Source: Neobacillus ginsengisoli
GTDB lineage: Bacteria; Bacillota; Bacilli; Bacillales_B; DSM-18226
Direction: 5' to 3'
Assembly: GCF_030813055.1 (NCBI RefSeq)
Contig: NZ_JAUSTW010000002.1
Location: forward strand, 186,001 to 250,000
DNA: 64,000 nt
The first letter of the stretch is position 1; every line of letters starts with the position of its first letter. Both the position numbers and the translations under genes were made by a program. Below are positions 43,925 to 53,592 of the stretch, in pieces. The notes beneath the pieces were generated by a model, which ran no database searches, was not told the DNA's origin, and saw only the letters and a list, made by a program, of their open reading frames with translations.

Positions 43925-44617
43925 TTAATCAATTTTACAAATTTCCTTTGGGCAATCCTCACAATCAATTTCTCTTTTTAAATATTCAAGATCATGAATG
44001 GTAATGGAGCCTTTATCAATAGAAATGATATTTGCTTTACGTAACTCGCTAAGTAAACGGTTGACTACTTCTCGAGATGTGCCGCAAAAGTTGGCTAATT
44101 CTTGATTCGTTAATGGTAATTCAATCAAAATTCCGTGATTGGTTTTAATTCCAAAACTGTTGGTGATTCTTATTAATGTTGAATAAAGGGCACCTTTTTT
44201 TCCGTGAAGTACTAAGTCGCGAAACTTTGTTTGTGTTTTACGATATTGCTGGCTCATCCATTTCATGAATTCCAATGATAAAGAAAGGTTTTGCGCTAAC
44301 ATTTCTTCCAGTTCATCCTTCAAGATAACGGCTACTTCCCCGCTTTCAACTACACGTGCAGTTAATAAATATCGCTCCGACGGAGAAAATATATTTAATT
44401 CACCAATAAAATCTCCTCCGGAACACATTCTTAGCGTCAGTTCCCTTCCATCAGGAATAATTTTACTAATTTGAAGGATTCCGCTTTTGACAATATATAA
44501 TTCATCTGCAATCGAACCTTCTTGAAAAAGAAAAGTGCCTTTTTCAATTTTCTTAATATGATGTACCATATCGAATAGATGAGTCAACGCTACAGGGATT
44601 TCCTCCACTGACTGCAT
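43925..44617 (-). CDS. fnr: Fnr-type Crp family regulator with C-terminal Fe-S cysteines (paralogue 2)
   Basis: 230 residues, very similar in layout to the regulator at 38 kb: beta roll, helix-turn-helix NQELANFCGTSREVVNRLLSEL and C-terminal DCEDCPKEIC with the C-x2-C-x4-C spacing of Bacillus Fnr; Asp in KFRDLVL is kept 85 residues before the first Cys, as in paralogue 1. The recognition helices share SRE..NR, so both probably bind the same box. Pairing with ywiC makes this the likely orthologue of B. subtilis fnr. ATG 44617 follows AAAGGTGG. Confidence 0.9.
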   Translation of the reverse strand: MQSVEEIPVALTHLFDMVHHIKKIEKGTFLFQEGSIADELYIVKSGILQISKIIPDGRELTLRMCSGGDFIGELNIFSPSERYLLTARVVESGEVAVILKDELEEMLAQNLSLSLEFMKWMSQQYRKTQTKFRDLVLHGKKGALYSTLIRITNSFGIKTNHGILIELPLTNQELANFCGTSREVVNRLLSELRKANIISIDKGSITIHDLEYLKREIDCEDCPKEICKID

Positions 44618-44709
44618 GCTAATAACCACCTTTAAAGGGGCGAAATCAATCGCTAATTTGAATTTAAAAAATAAATGACAGTCAACGAAATTTGCAAGAT
44701 ATTACTATA

Positions 44710-44739
44710 ATTATATTGTTAACGAAGAATATTTATCAA
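44710..44739 (-). promoter_or_regulatory. Sigma-A promoter of the second fnr gene
   Basis: On the minus strand TTGATA, an 18-base spacer and TATAAT, about 90 bases before the start codon. No FNR box is visible here, so basal expression is likely housekeeping. Confidence 0.6.
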
Positions 44740-44805
44740 TAAATGTGGAATAAATTCATACAATCGTCAAAAAGTAAAAATTTAATATCTATTTCATGGG
44801 CTAAT

Positions 44806-44828
44806 CAGAATTTATTCCATAAATTCTG
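44806..44828. repeat. Perfect 9-bp inverted repeat in the fnr-yjzC intergenic region
   Basis: CAGAATTTA and TAAATTCTG around TTCCA. It has no T tract, so an operator is more likely than a terminator. The rest of 44618-44992 holds the fnr promoter, a GC-richer stretch (44829-44875) I cannot explain, and no coding frame I would call. Confidence 0.6.
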
Positions 44829-44992
44829 AGCGCATAAGGGCAACTACGCTTCTGTCTTCGCCTAACGGCTCGCCAATCAGCAAGTTTTCTTTAGAAATAA
44901 TGTCGAATAGGGCATTAATATGCAGGATATTCCTTTAATGACTCACCTCGAAAAGGAAATAATAAAAAGGTACATGAAAAGGAGGAATAGGA

Positions 44993-45172
44993 ATGGGACA
45001 AAACCGTCAGTTTAATTCAGGACAAAAGGCGCCAAATAATGGTGTATATATTGAAATTGGTGAAACAGGTGATGGTGTGAAAAACCCTCAAAAAATAAAA
45101 CTCAAAGCCGGAGACGCATTTCCTGAGACATCAAATCATAACCGTAAATGGACTTATCAGCGGAAACCTTAA
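44993..45172 (+). CDS. yjzC: YjzC family small protein
   Basis: 59 residues, MGQNRQFNSGQKAPNNGVYI then EIGETGDGVKNPQKIKLKAG and DAFPETSNHNRKWTYQRKP. The KAPNNGVYxEIGE and FPETSN..R.WTY motifs identify YjzC, a short protein of unknown function in Bacillus. AAGGAGGAA precedes the ATG and a terminator follows. It stands before clpB. Confidence 0.88.
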   Translation: MGQNRQFNSGQKAPNNGVYIEIGETGDGVKNPQKIKLKAGDAFPETSNHNRKWTYQRKP

Positions 45173-45185
45173 TAAAATGGAAGAG

Positions 45186-45216
45186 AAAAAGTCATCCGGG
45201 CGGGATGGCTTTTTAT
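45186..45216 (+). terminator. Terminator of yjzC
   Basis: AAAAAGTCATCC and GGATGGCTTTTT pair (one G-T) around gggcg, then TAT. Confidence 0.8.
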
Positions 45217-45218
45217 AT

Positions 45219-45275
45219 TTGAACCATAAACGGGGAATCGTTTATAATAGTAATAATAGGTCAAAAAAGGTCAAA
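45219..45275 (+). promoter_or_regulatory. clpB promoter with CtsR operator
   Basis: TTGAAC (45219-45224), an 18-base spacer and TATAAT (45243-45248) form a sigma-A promoter. GGTCAAAAAAGGTCAAA at 45259-45275 is the direct-repeat CtsR operator GGTCAAA-N3-GGTCAAA, placed over the start region for heat-relieved repression. Confidence 0.92.
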
Positions 45276-45290
45276 AAGGAGTGAGGAAAA

Positions 45291-47885
45291 GTGGACTTAA
45301 ACCGAATGACGGAACGATTACAAAACGGGATGATGGAAGCACAATCAATGGCTATTAAAAATAATCATCAAGAGGTTGATGAAACCCATTTATTTTTAGC
45401 ACTTTTGGACCAAGAGGATAGCCTAATTGCTGCTATTTTAGAAAAAGCCGGATTGCCTTCCTCAAAAATTGAAAAAACATATCTGGAGGGCATGACAAAA
45501 AAACCTCAAGTTACAGGAAGCGGTGCCCTGCATGGAAAATTATATATTACAGCGAAGCTGCAAAGGATATTAGTAAGTGCAGAGGAATTTGCATCAAAGT
45601 TTTCCGATGATTTCTTATCAGTTGAACATGTTCTTTTAGCTTCAGCCTATTCAAATGAATCTGAGATGAAAAAAATATTAAAAATATATGGAAAGACACC
45701 TGAGAACATTTTACATGCGATTAAGGAAATAAGGGGGAACCAGAGAGTGACTTCACAAAACCCTGAGGCTGTTTATGATGCACTTAATAAATACGGGAGG
45801 GACCTTGTAGCTGAAGTAAAAGCAGGAAAAATGGATCCGGTTATCGGCAGGGATTCTGAAATACGCCATGTGATTAGGATTTTATCCAGAAAAACAAAAA
45901 ATAATCCTGTTCTAATCGGTGAACCGGGCGTAGGGAAAACAGCTATCGTAGAAGGGCTTGCCCAAAGAATTGTAAGAAAAGATGTACCGGAAGGACTGAA
46001 AGATAAAACCATTTTCTCATTAGACATGAGTGCGTTAATTGCCGGAGCAAAATTCAGAGGTGAATTTGAAGAAAGATTAAAAGCTGTCTTAAATGAAGTT
46101 AAAAAAAGCGAAGGTAAAATTTTGCTATTTATCGATGAGCTTCATACCATCGTAGGTGCAGGTAAAATGGAAGGAGCAATGGATGCAGGCAATATGTTAA
46201 AACCGATGCTTGCACGAGGGGAGCTACATTGTATCGGTGCGACTACGCTTGATGAACACCGGAAATATATTGAAAAAGACCCGGCACTCGAACGCAGGTT
46301 TCAACAAGTCCTCGTTCAGGAACCGAATGTTGAAGATACGATTTCCATATTACGAGGCTTAAAAGAACGGTTTGAAGTTCATCATGGTGTAAAAATTCAT
46401 GATCATGCACTTGTAGCTGCTGCTACTCTATCAGATCGGTATATTACAGATCGATTCCTTCCCGATAAAGCGATTGATTTAGTTGATGAAGCATGTGCAC
46501 TTGTTCGTACAGAAATTGATTCAATGCCGACTGAGTTGGATGAAGTAACACGGAGGGTTATGCAATTAGAAATCGAGGAGGCGGCATTAAGGAAAGAGCA
46601 GGATGAAGGAAGCAAACAAAGGCTTGAAACACTTTTAAAAGAACTTGCTGATTTAAAAGAAGTGGCAAATGCGATGAAAGCAAGATGGATGCATGAAAAG
46701 CAGAGCATTCAAAAATTGCAGGAAAAAAGAGAACAACTTGAAAAACTTCGAAGGGAATTGCAACAGGCTGAGGATCAGTACGATTTAAATCGTGCGGCTG
46801 AACTTCGCCACGGCCAAATTCCTTTAGCAGAAAAAGAACTAAGAGAGTTGGAAACAATCACTGTAAAGGGTGAGCGTTTGCTTCGTGAGGAAGTAACCGG
46901 AGAAGAAATATCTAATATCGTTTCACGATGGACAGGAATCCCGCTATCAAAATTAGTAGAAGGTGAAAGAGAAAAGCTTTTGAAATTGGAATCACTTTTG
47001 CATCAGAGGGTTATCGGTCAGAATGAAGCAGTGCAATTGGTATCGGATGCAGTGTTACGAGCACGCGCCGGTATTAAAGATCCGAACAGACCAATCGGTT
47101 CCTTTCTATTTCTGGGACCCACAGGTGTTGGGAAAACAGAACTGGCAAAAGCTCTGGCAGAGTCTTTATTTGATAGTGAAGAACAGATGATTCGGATTGA
47201 TATGTCTGAGTATATGGAAAAATTTTCAGTTTCAAGGTTGATTGGGGCTCCCCCGGGTTATGTTGGATATGAAGAGGGCGGGCAACTAACCGAAGCTGTG
47301 AGGAGAAGGCCTTATTCTGTTATATTGATGGATGAAATTGAAAAAGCACATCCGGAAGTATTTAATATCTTATTACAAGCACTTGATGACGGAAGAATAA
47401 CCGATTCTCAAGGAAGAATCGTGGACTTTAAAAATACTGTAATTATCATGACATCTAATATAGGGTCGCAATTTTTGCTGGAGACAAGCGAAAATGAAAT
47501 TGAGATTAGTGAGAACACAAAGGAAATGGTTTTACATCAATTAAGAGGGCATTTCCGACCTGAATTTTTAAATAGGATTGATGAAACAATCATGTTTAAG
47601 CCTTTATCACTTGAAGAAATAAAGTCAATTGTTGTAAAGTTGTTAATTGACCTGGAGAATAGACTAAAGGAACAACATATTGAAATTTCTATAAGTGAAG
47701 AAGCAAAGGAATATATCGCTGTAAACGGCTTTGACCCAATTTATGGAGCAAGACCCTTGAAACGATATTTACAAAGAAATATTGAAACCAAACTCGCGCG
47801 GGAACTAATTGCCGGAAAAGTACATGATCATTCCAGAGTAGAAATAACAGTAGAATATAACGAATTAAGGTTAAAAATACAATAA
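45291..47885 (+). CDS. clpB: ATP-dependent disaggregase ClpB
   Basis: 864-residue class I Hsp100 that rescues aggregated proteins with DnaK. N-terminal Clp repeat domain (to about 145), AAA-1 with Walker [10 protein letters not shown] and Walker [11 protein letters not shown], the long coiled-coil M domain (about 410-525, [20 protein letters not shown] onward), and AAA-2 with [13 protein letters not shown] and [12 protein letters not shown]. There is no ClpP-docking IGF loop that I can see, and the M domain is full length, so ClpB and not ClpC. GTG start after AAAGGAG. B. subtilis 168 lacks clpB, so this differs from that species. Confidence 0.94.
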   Translation: MDLNRMTERLQNGMMEAQSMAIKNNHQEVDETHLFLALLDQEDSLIAAILEKAGLPSSKIEKTYLEGMTKKPQVTGSGALHGKLYITAKLQRILVSAEEFASKFSDDFLSVEHVLLASAYSNESEMKKILKIYGKTPENILHAIKEIRGNQRVTSQNPEAVYDALNKYGRDLVAEVKAGKMDPVIGRDSEIRHVIRILSRKTKNNPVLIGEPGVGKTAIVEGLAQRIVRKDVPEGLKDKTIFSLDMSALIAGAKFRGEFEERLKAVLNEVKKSEGKILLFIDELHTIVGAGKMEGAMDAGNMLKPMLARGELHCIGATTLDEHRKYIEKDPALERRFQQVLVQEPNVEDTISILRGLKERFEVHHGVKIHDHALVAAATLSDRYITDRFLPDKAIDLVDEACALVRTEIDSMPTELDEVTRRVMQLEIEEAALRKEQDEGSKQRLETLLKELADLKEVANAMKARWMHEKQSIQKLQEKREQLEKLRRELQQAEDQYDLNRAAELRHGQIPLAEKELRELETITVKGERLLREEVTGEEISNIVSRWTGIPLSKLVEGEREKLLKLESLLHQRVIGQNEAVQLVSDAVLRARAGIKDPNRPIGSFLFLGPTGVGKTELAKALAESLFDSEEQMIRIDMSEYMEKFSVSRLIGAPPGYVGYEEGGQLTEAVRRRPYSVILMDEIEKAHPEVFNILLQALDDGRITDSQGRIVDFKNTVIIMTSNIGSQFLLETSENEIEISENTKEMVLHQLRGHFRPEFLNRIDETIMFKPLSLEEIKSIVVKLLIDLENRLKEQHIEISISEEAKEYIAVNGFDPIYGARPLKRYLQRNIETKLARELIAGKVHDHSRVEITVEYNELRLKIQ

Positions 47886-47901
47886 TCCCAGGAGCGGGGG
47901 A

Positions 47902-47959
47902 ATGTTTATTCATTAGAAAAGGTCATCCCTGCTGCAGGATGACCTTTTCATAAACATTA
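47902..47959. terminator. Nested hairpin between clpB and yjzD
   Basis: Inner arms GAAAAGGTCATCC and GGATGACCTTTTC and outer arms AATGTTTAT and ATAAACATT pair perfectly, serving the converging genes. The yjzD stop lies in the outer arm. Confidence 0.8.
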
Positions 47960-48139
47960 ATGATGTTCAACTGGTTCATTTGGAATCAAAGTTGAGACAA
48001 TGAATACCAAAATGGTTACAACAACGGATAAAATGGCGCCGGTTTTAAAATCAAAAGCAGTACCAATCATAGAACTTACTACGTAAGTTAGCATTTCTAC
48101 AAGAAGAAAAGACCAGAAAAAAGTCCAAAAGTATCGCAC
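47957..48139 (-). CDS. yjzD: DUF2929 membrane protein YjzD
   Basis: 60 residues with two membrane segments (RYFWTFFWSFLLVEMLTYVV and AILSVVVTILVFIVSTLI), the YjzD pattern. It is conserved next to yjaU/yjaV. AGAGGTGA precedes the start. Function unknown. Confidence 0.85.
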   Translation of the reverse strand: MRYFWTFFWSFLLVEMLTYVVSSMIGTAFDFKTGAILSVVVTILVFIVSTLIPNEPVEHH

Positions 48140-48349
48140 TATTTTTCACCTCTAACCTAATTTACATCTTTTTTCATAATACCATATGTTTTTAAAATAG
48201 AAAACGGCAAATTCGTCTTTTATTAATACGTGCGCGAAAATGCTCAAAAAACGCGTAATAATTGAAAAATAAAAATGGGCAATTTGCCTTTCATCTTTTG
48301 TGAAATGACATACATTATTTTGAGGAAATATGTAAAAGGAGATTTATCT

Positions 48350-49075
48350 ATGGAAAACCGGAATTTTCAGATGGATACGGAGTGGAATATCATCCATTAC
48401 CCTGAAAAGCCCACAGGATTTGGAATTTTAATTATCGGAGATGAAAGGCATTTTGTGGACGAGAATAAATGTTTTTGGTCGCAAAATGAAGGGAAGCTGG
48501 CCATAATCAATCAATTAAAAGAAACAGGGTACACCATATTTTCCTCAAATCTTTATGGGCGCCATTGGGGTAGTGAGAGTGCAGTCGAGCTGGCACAAAA
48601 ACTATATCACCATGTGATACGAAGTGAAATTCTAAATAATAAAATTCATATTTTAGCTGAAGGAATGGGAGCGCTAATCGCCGTAAAATTAATGGAAAAA
48701 ATGAAGGGAAATCTAAGGTCTGTTATTTTGTTAAATCCGATACTTTCCTTAAAGCATCATTTAGAACAGGAAAAAGAGCATAAGTTTTTTTATAAAAAAG
48801 TTATGAAGGAAATAGCGGTTTCCTATCACAAGGAGCAAGGAAAGCTTGAAAGCGATATATTTAGCATGGAGGATTCGGTCACACTTGACTTTGGAATTTC
48901 CGTCAAAATATGCCATGTTTTGTCCGGAGGAAAAGCATATAATCAATCGAAGCTGATACAAAAAATGGTAGGAAATATCGATAAAATCGAAACGAGTTAT
49001 ATCCTCCCTGAAAAAAAACAGCAATTGGGCAGAATGATTATTAAATTTTTCAAAAGCCATGAAGCTGTACTATAA
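48350..49075 (+). CDS. yjaU: Alpha/beta-hydrolase-like protein YjaU, no nucleophile Ser
   Basis: 241 residues. The fold pattern of an alpha/beta hydrolase is visible: GILIIGDERH near the N-terminus and the strand-turn-helix HILAEGMGALIAVKLM where the nucleophile elbow G-x-S-x-G should be. The Ser position is Gly (AEGMG), so hydrolase activity is doubtful. ATG 48350 follows AAAAGGAGA; the longer frame has no such site. Position matches B. subtilis yjaU. Confidence 0.72.
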   Translation: MENRNFQMDTEWNIIHYPEKPTGFGILIIGDERHFVDENKCFWSQNEGKLAIINQLKETGYTIFSSNLYGRHWGSESAVELAQKLYHHVIRSEILNNKIHILAEGMGALIAVKLMEKMKGNLRSVILLNPILSLKHHLEQEKEHKFFYKKVMKEIAVSYHKEQGKLESDIFSMEDSVTLDFGISVKICHVLSGGKAYNQSKLIQKMVGNIDKIETSYILPEKKQQLGRMIIKFFKSHEAVL

Positions 49076-49155
49076 TCTGCTCCCTCCCCAGAAAGAAATA
49101 ATTCCAATTGAAACCGCATAGGATTCATTAAGGAATGATTGGGGAGGAATTTAAT

Positions 49156-50010
49156 ATGGACAAGGCAATTATTTTTGGTGTGTTTGATTTTGTAGGTTTT
49201 CATGCATGTAAAACTTTTCTTGAAAAAGGAATAGAGGTAAAAGGCATTCATGTTGAGAATATCGAAAAAATAGCTTTTCCGGAAGAAAAAAGGCTCGAAA
49301 TCGGACGGAATGCAAATTTTGAAGAACAATCTTTTTTGGAATGGGCTCAAGCTATTGAGCAAGAAAAACCAAATAATATGATTATTTTTTCTCTATACGA
49401 TTTTTTTATGGATTATACCGAAGCAGTTTTGAAAAAAGCAGCAATTATTAGACCGATTCTTCAATATTTAGAACGGAATAAAAGTAGGAGCGAAGCAATT
49501 GTATTTATTCTTCCAATCCAAATGCTTACAAGGTCACTTAATTCTCAAGCACTAATTGATATCAAAGAATTTTTAGATCAAACAATAAATGTTGGCGGTA
49601 ATATTCAGTTAATTTATGTCCCTGCAATTTATGGACCCTGGCAGCCAAAAACTTTCCTTTTTCAGCAAACCATTTTATCAAAAATTAGTAGGGGTGAAGA
49701 AATAAAAGGGATTAGAGAAGTGACTATTGATGCACTATTTATAGAGGATGCTATTGAAACGATGAATGAAATTATGGAATCAAAGAAACCGGGTAAATAT
49801 TTGATTGAAAGTGGGAAAAAAAATCAATGGGACGCATGCGCAGCATTTTTAAATATTGATGAAAAACTTATATCCCTACACGAACATGGATCAATAACAG
49901 TTGATAATGAATTGCTAAAAGTTCCACTTAGAAAAGTAACTTCTGTATCAGATTCACTTTCAAAACAAATTGAACATACACAACGATTATACGATAATAT
50001 TATAAACTAG
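49156..50010 (+). CDS. yjaV: NAD(P)-binding Rossmann-fold protein YjaV
   Basis: 284 residues resembling nucleotide-sugar epimerases of the extended SDR type: AIIFGVFDFVGFHACKTFLEKG is a weakened GxxGxxG motif, and YVPAIYGPWQP is the usual RYxNVYGP-like block. The YxxxK catalytic pair is not evident. GGGGAGGA precedes ATG 49156. It occupies the yjaV place between yjaU and comZ. Activity is uncertain. Confidence 0.7.
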   Translation: MDKAIIFGVFDFVGFHACKTFLEKGIEVKGIHVENIEKIAFPEEKRLEIGRNANFEEQSFLEWAQAIEQEKPNNMIIFSLYDFFMDYTEAVLKKAAIIRPILQYLERNKSRSEAIVFILPIQMLTRSLNSQALIDIKEFLDQTINVGGNIQLIYVPAIYGPWQPKTFLFQQTILSKISRGEEIKGIREVTIDALFIEDAIETMNEIMESKKPGKYLIESGKKNQWDACAAFLNIDEKLISLHEHGSITVDNELLKVPLRKVTSVSDSLSKQIEHTQRLYDNIIN

Positions 50011-50017
50011 CTTGGGC

Positions 50018-50046
50018 CCCGCAATAATTTTCATGCGGGTTTTTTA
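50018..50046 (+). terminator. Terminator of yjaV
   Basis: CCCGCA and TGCGGG pair around ataattttca, then TTTTTTAT. Confidence 0.82.
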
Positions 50047-50234
50047 TCGGTTTAGGCAATTTGTCTGGTGGTAATATTATGCAAATAATGGAAGTTAAGG
50101 GAAATTATCTTTCCATTTTCGCCGTCACAAGGTAGAATAAAGTGGCATAAACGGTTTTTAGATTGTTCATTTTATCGAATATAACGAAGGAATTTTGTTA
50201 TGGGTACGGTCGCAGCAAGAAGGAGATGCATTTA

Positions 50235-50309
50235 ATGCAAAACCGTAGTCTTCTTTCACTAATGGACTATACTGACCTAAAGAAATTAGGTTGTCCTTTA
50301 AAATCATAG
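50235..50309 (+). CDS. Possible 24-residue small protein upstream of comZ
   Basis: MQNRSLLSLMDYTDLKKLGC plus PLKS, with AGAAGGAGA eight bases before the ATG, an excellent spacing. It lies in a 386-base stretch (50047-50432) between the yjaV terminator and comZ. B. subtilis has the med gene here; no Med frame remains. The peptide could be a leader of the comZ transcript. I see no recognised family. Confidence 0.35.
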   Translation: MQNRSLLSLMDYTDLKKLGCPLKS

Positions 50310-50432
50310 AATAGATTAACCGATTTTAATTTTCCATTATTATATTGTTCTTTATTCGGAAAATGAACAAACAAATTGAAAAATATAAGGAAACCGGAAA
50401 GTTGCCGCAATAAGAATAAAAAGGAGATACAT

Positions 50433-50630
50433 ATGAACAATCAAGATAAATCATTTCAATTTATGGCGTTGGCTATGAAGTATTTACCGGAAGCAAAGGA
50501 GCAATTAGATAAAGCCGGAGTTGAATTATCTATGGACTTAATTCAGCCATTTATGGACCTTTTTACGAAGGTAATGCAAGAAGCCTATGAACTGGGTCTC
50601 GAAGATGCCCGTAAAGAATTAAATCAATAA
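50433..50630 (+). CDS. comZ: Competence regulator ComZ
   Basis: 65 residues: FMALAMKYLPEAKEQLDKAG, VELSMDLIQPFMDLFTKVMQ and EAYELGLEDARKEL match ComZ closely. In B. subtilis ComZ restrains expression of the comG operon. ATG 50433 follows AAAAGGAGA; the longer frame is not supported. In B. subtilis it is co-transcribed with med, which is absent here. Confidence 0.92.
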   Translation: MNNQDKSFQFMALAMKYLPEAKEQLDKAGVELSMDLIQPFMDLFTKVMQEAYELGLEDARKELNQ

Positions 50631-50637
50631 TAATAGG

Positions 50638-50669
50638 AAAAAGCTGCTCAGGGCAGCTTATTTTTTTTC
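50638..50669 (+). terminator. Terminator of comZ
   Basis: AAGCTGC and GCAGCTT pair around tcagg, then a T run. The 3' end of the minus-strand gene overlaps it. Confidence 0.8.
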
Positions 50670-50905
50670 AAAAGTTGTTCAACTAAAGGATAGGCCTTTT
50701 TAAATAATGGTTTTAAGTTACTTGCGGAATCAATTAGTGAATCGATATTTATCATTAGTTCCTCAAAATCAATTGAGGGTTGAGATGGATTGGCAGTTGG
50801 CTGTGTGGCCGTTTTTTCATTATCTCTCTTGGAACCAAACATTAAACGATTAAACCGATCTCTACCATCCTGTTCATTTAGCCTATGGTTCTCTTCCATT
50901 ACCAT
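50648..50905 (-). CDS. Small conserved-looking protein between comZ and fabH
   Basis: 85 residues: a polar N-terminal half rich in Arg, Asn, Gln and Pro (NRLMFGSKRDNEKTATQPTA) and a helical C-terminal half (DFEELMINIDSLIDSASNLK, then KKAYPLVEQLLKKNK). AAAGGAGAA precedes the ATG. I cannot name the family with certainty. Its stop falls in the comZ terminator hairpin. Soluble; function unknown. Confidence 0.65.
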   Translation of the reverse strand: MVMEENHRLNEQDGRDRFNRLMFGSKRDNEKTATQPTANPSQPSIDFEELMINIDSLIDSASNLKPLFKKAYPLVEQLLKKNKLP

Positions 50906-50996
50906 TAATTCTCCTTTTTCTTTTTCCTTTATTTAGTTTATGATTTTTTAAATAAAATGAATGGACAATAGCGGATGATAATTGTGGATAAAATAG

Positions 50997-51043
50997 TTGC
51001 TTATATCCTGTTTTATTTGATAAAATTAGTACCAAGTCATAAT
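50997..51043 (+). promoter_or_regulatory. fabH promoter with FapR operator
   Basis: TTGCTT (50997-51002), an 18-base spacer and TAAAAT (51021-51026) form the promoter. TTAGTACCAAGTCATAAT at 51026-51043 matches the FapR operator of B. subtilis lipid genes, overlapping the -10 and start. FapR is released by malonyl-CoA. Confidence 0.85.
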
Positions 51044-51106
51044 AATTGATAATAACCTTTAGAACCATAGAGAATGTATTTCAAATGACAAAAGGAGATG
51101 GCTGTA

Positions 51107-52039
51107 ATGAGAGCTGGGATTGTAGGGATAGGGAGATATTTACCGGAAAAGATCGTGACCAATGCTGACCTAGAGAAAATAATGGACACTTCAGATGAAT
51201 GGATTCGGTCGAGAACAGGTATCGAAGAACGCAGAATTGCCGAGGATAATATTGATACGTCCGATATGGCTTTTGAAGCAGCAAAAAACGCCATAGAAAA
51301 TGCCGGAATTACACCTATGGATATCGATTTAATTCTAGTCGCAACCGTTACGCCAGACAGTCCTTTTCCTTCTATTGCATGTAGGATTCAAGAACGGTTA
51401 GGTGCAAAAAAAGCGGCGGCAATGGATATTAGTGCAGCCTGTGCTGGTTTTATGTACGGTATAGTTACTGCGAAACAATTTATTGAAACTCAAGTTTATA
51501 AACATATCCTCGTAGTTGGCGTTGAAAAACTTTCAAAAATTACAGACTGGTCCGATCGAAATACTGCAGTTTTATTTGGTGATGGAGCCGGAGCAGTAAT
51601 CATCGGCAATGTTTCAGATAACCGCGGAATACTTGCTTTTGAGCTCGGTGCAGATGGTACAGGAGCAAAACATCTTTACCAAGACGAATATATTATCATG
51701 AACGGACGAGAAGTATTTAAATTTGCTGTACGGCAAATGGGAGAAAGCTGCGTTAATGTACTCGAAAAGGCTGGTTTATCAAAAGAGGATGTTGATTTTC
51801 TAATCCCGCATCAAGCCAATATCCGCATTATGGAGGCTTCTAGACAAAGATTAGAGTTGCCTGTTGAAAAAATGTCGAAAACTGTCCATAAATACGGAAA
51901 TACTTCTGCTGCATCCATCCCAATTTCGATTGTTGAAGAGCTAGAAGCGGGAAAAATCAAAGATGATGATGTCATTGTCATGGTTGGATTCGGCGGTGGA
52001 TTGACCTGGGGTGCAATCGCCATTCGCTGGGGAAAATAA
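51107..52039 (+). CDS. fabH: 3-oxoacyl-[ACP] synthase III FabH
   Basis: Condenses acyl-CoA primers with malonyl-ACP to begin fatty acid synthesis; Bacillus forms take branched primers. 310 residues with Cys112 in [12 protein letters not shown], His in PHQANIRI and Asn in YGNTSAAS completing the Cys-His-Asn triad. ATG 51107 is chosen over 51098, which lies within the AAAGGAGATGG site. It is followed by fabF, the fabHA-fabF operon of B. subtilis, and is headed by a FapR operator. Confidence 0.96.
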   Translation: MRAGIVGIGRYLPEKIVTNADLEKIMDTSDEWIRSRTGIEERRIAEDNIDTSDMAFEAAKNAIENAGITPMDIDLILVATVTPDSPFPSIACRIQERLGAKKAAAMDISAACAGFMYGIVTAKQFIETQVYKHILVVGVEKLSKITDWSDRNTAVLFGDGAGAVIIGNVSDNRGILAFELGADGTGAKHLYQDEYIIMNGREVFKFAVRQMGESCVNVLEKAGLSKEDVDFLIPHQANIRIMEASRQRLELPVEKMSKTVHKYGNTSAASIPISIVEELEAGKIKDDDVIVMVGFGGGLTWGAIAIRWGK

Positions 52040-52100
52040 AGAGACTTTTTTATATAAATAATGACATAGGATTTTTAGATAGAAAAAGGAGTTGTAGGAC

Positions 52101-53339
52101 ATGGAAAAACGCAGGGTTGTGGTAACAGGTCTTGGAGCGGTGACTCCCCTTGGAAATGACGTTGAAACCACGTGGAAAAATATTATTGAAGGAAAATCAG
52201 GGATTGGACCATTAACAAGAGTAAATGCCGATGAATACCCCGCAAAAGTATCTGCAGAATTAAAAGACTTTAATACGGAAAGTTTTATGGATAGAAAAGA
52301 AGCAAGAAAAATGGATCGTTTCACGCAATATGCTGTTGCCTCAGCAATAATGGCAGTGAAAGATGCGAATCTCACTATTAACGAAGAAAATTCACATCGT
52401 GTCGGTGTATGGATTGGTTCGGGCATCGGCGGGATGGAAACCTTCGAAGAGCAATATGAAATTTTCCAAAAAAGAGGGTATCGCAGGGTAAGTCCTTTCT
52501 TTGTCCCAATGTTGATTCCGGATATGGCAACAGGCCAGGTTTCAATTACTCTTGGAGCGAGAGGTTTCAATTCTTGTACGGTAACCGCTTGTGCAACCGG
52601 AACAAACTCAATAGGGGATGCTTTTAAAGTTATTCAGCGAGGCGATGCTGATGCCATGATAACAGGCGGGGCAGAAGCACCGATTACAAAAATGTCTGTA
52701 GCCGGTTTTTGTGCCAATACTGCATTATCAACAAATCCGGATCCAAAAACAGCTAGCAGGCCATTCGATAAAAATCGCGATGGATTTGTTATTGGCGAAG
52801 GTGCAGGGATTGTTGTACTCGAGGAATTAGAACACGCCCTAGCGCGCGGTGCAAAAATCTACGGAGAAATTATCGGATATGGTGCAACAGGTGACGCCTA
52901 CCATATCACAGCACCGGCACCGGGCGGTGAAGGCGGAGCCCGGGCAATGAAAATGGCCATAAATGATAGCGGATTAAAGCCTGAGGATATCGATTATATT
53001 AACGCGCACGGTACAAGTACAGAGTACAACGATAAGTTTGAGACACTTGCAGTAAAAGAAGTATTTGGAGAGCATGCTTATAAGCTGGCAATGAGCTCCA
53101 CGAAATCAATGACCGGTCATCTTCTCGGTGCCGCGGGAGGTGTCGAAGCCATTTTTACATTACTGGCTATGAGAGACAGCATTCTTCCTCCTACGATCAA
53201 TTACGAAACACCTGACCCTGATTGTGATCTGGATTATGTACCCAATGTATCCCGTCAAAAAGAAATCAAAGCTGCAATGAGCAATTCATTAGGTTTCGGC
53301 GGACATAATGCAACCATCGTATTCAAAAAATATGAGTAA
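52101..53339 (+). CDS. fabF: 3-oxoacyl-[ACP] synthase II FabF
   Basis: Elongating condensing enzyme, 412 residues, with active-site Cys164 in [10 protein letters not shown], His in NAHGTST and His in [12 protein letters not shown], plus the closing [13 protein letters not shown]. It is the target of cerulenin-type inhibitors. AAAAAGGAG precedes the ATG. Part of the fabH-fabF transcript and so under FapR. Confidence 0.97.
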   Translation: MEKRRVVVTGLGAVTPLGNDVETTWKNIIEGKSGIGPLTRVNADEYPAKVSAELKDFNTESFMDRKEARKMDRFTQYAVASAIMAVKDANLTINEENSHRVGVWIGSGIGGMETFEEQYEIFQKRGYRRVSPFFVPMLIPDMATGQVSITLGARGFNSCTVTACATGTNSIGDAFKVIQRGDADAMITGGAEAPITKMSVAGFCANTALSTNPDPKTASRPFDKNRDGFVIGEGAGIVVLEELEHALARGAKIYGEIIGYGATGDAYHITAPAPGGEGGARAMKMAINDSGLKPEDIDYINAHGTSTEYNDKFETLAVKEVFGEHAYKLAMSSTKSMTGHLLGAAGGVEAIFTLLAMRDSILPPTINYETPDPDCDLDYVPNVSRQKEIKAAMSNSLGFGGHNATIVFKKYE

Positions 53340-53425
53340 TAAGAAAAGCGGAGGCGACCGTTTAGCGGAGTACACTAGTCGCTGGGGGCTCTTCCGAAGC
53401 TTACTCTTGTGGAGCTAGACAGTTA
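53340..53425. repeat. Repeat-like GC-rich intergenic element
   Basis: GAAAAGCGGAGGCGACCGTTTAGCGG-like DNA, continuing to TGTGGAGCTAGACAG, is a type of intergenic element I have seen repeatedly in Bacillus-group chromosomes. Relatives of its first part appear at 33964 (as a terminator) and 43904. It is not coding. Confidence 0.5.
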
Positions 53426-53458
53426 TCATAGTTCAAAAATTTATATTTTCTTTTCACA

Positions 53459-53494
53459 TAAAAAATCGACCGGGCTTCCGCTTGGTCGATTTTT
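53459..53494 (+). terminator. Terminator of fabH-fabF
   Basis: AAAAAATCGACC and GGTCGATTTTTT pair perfectly around gggcttccgctt. Confidence 0.9.
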
Positions 53495-53592
53495 TAGTGG
53501 TTAAAAATATATCTCCCAATATCTTTAGAACCACTCCAAAAACAATACATAAAATATTCAACAGGAGAAATATGCAAAAATGGAGTGAGAAT

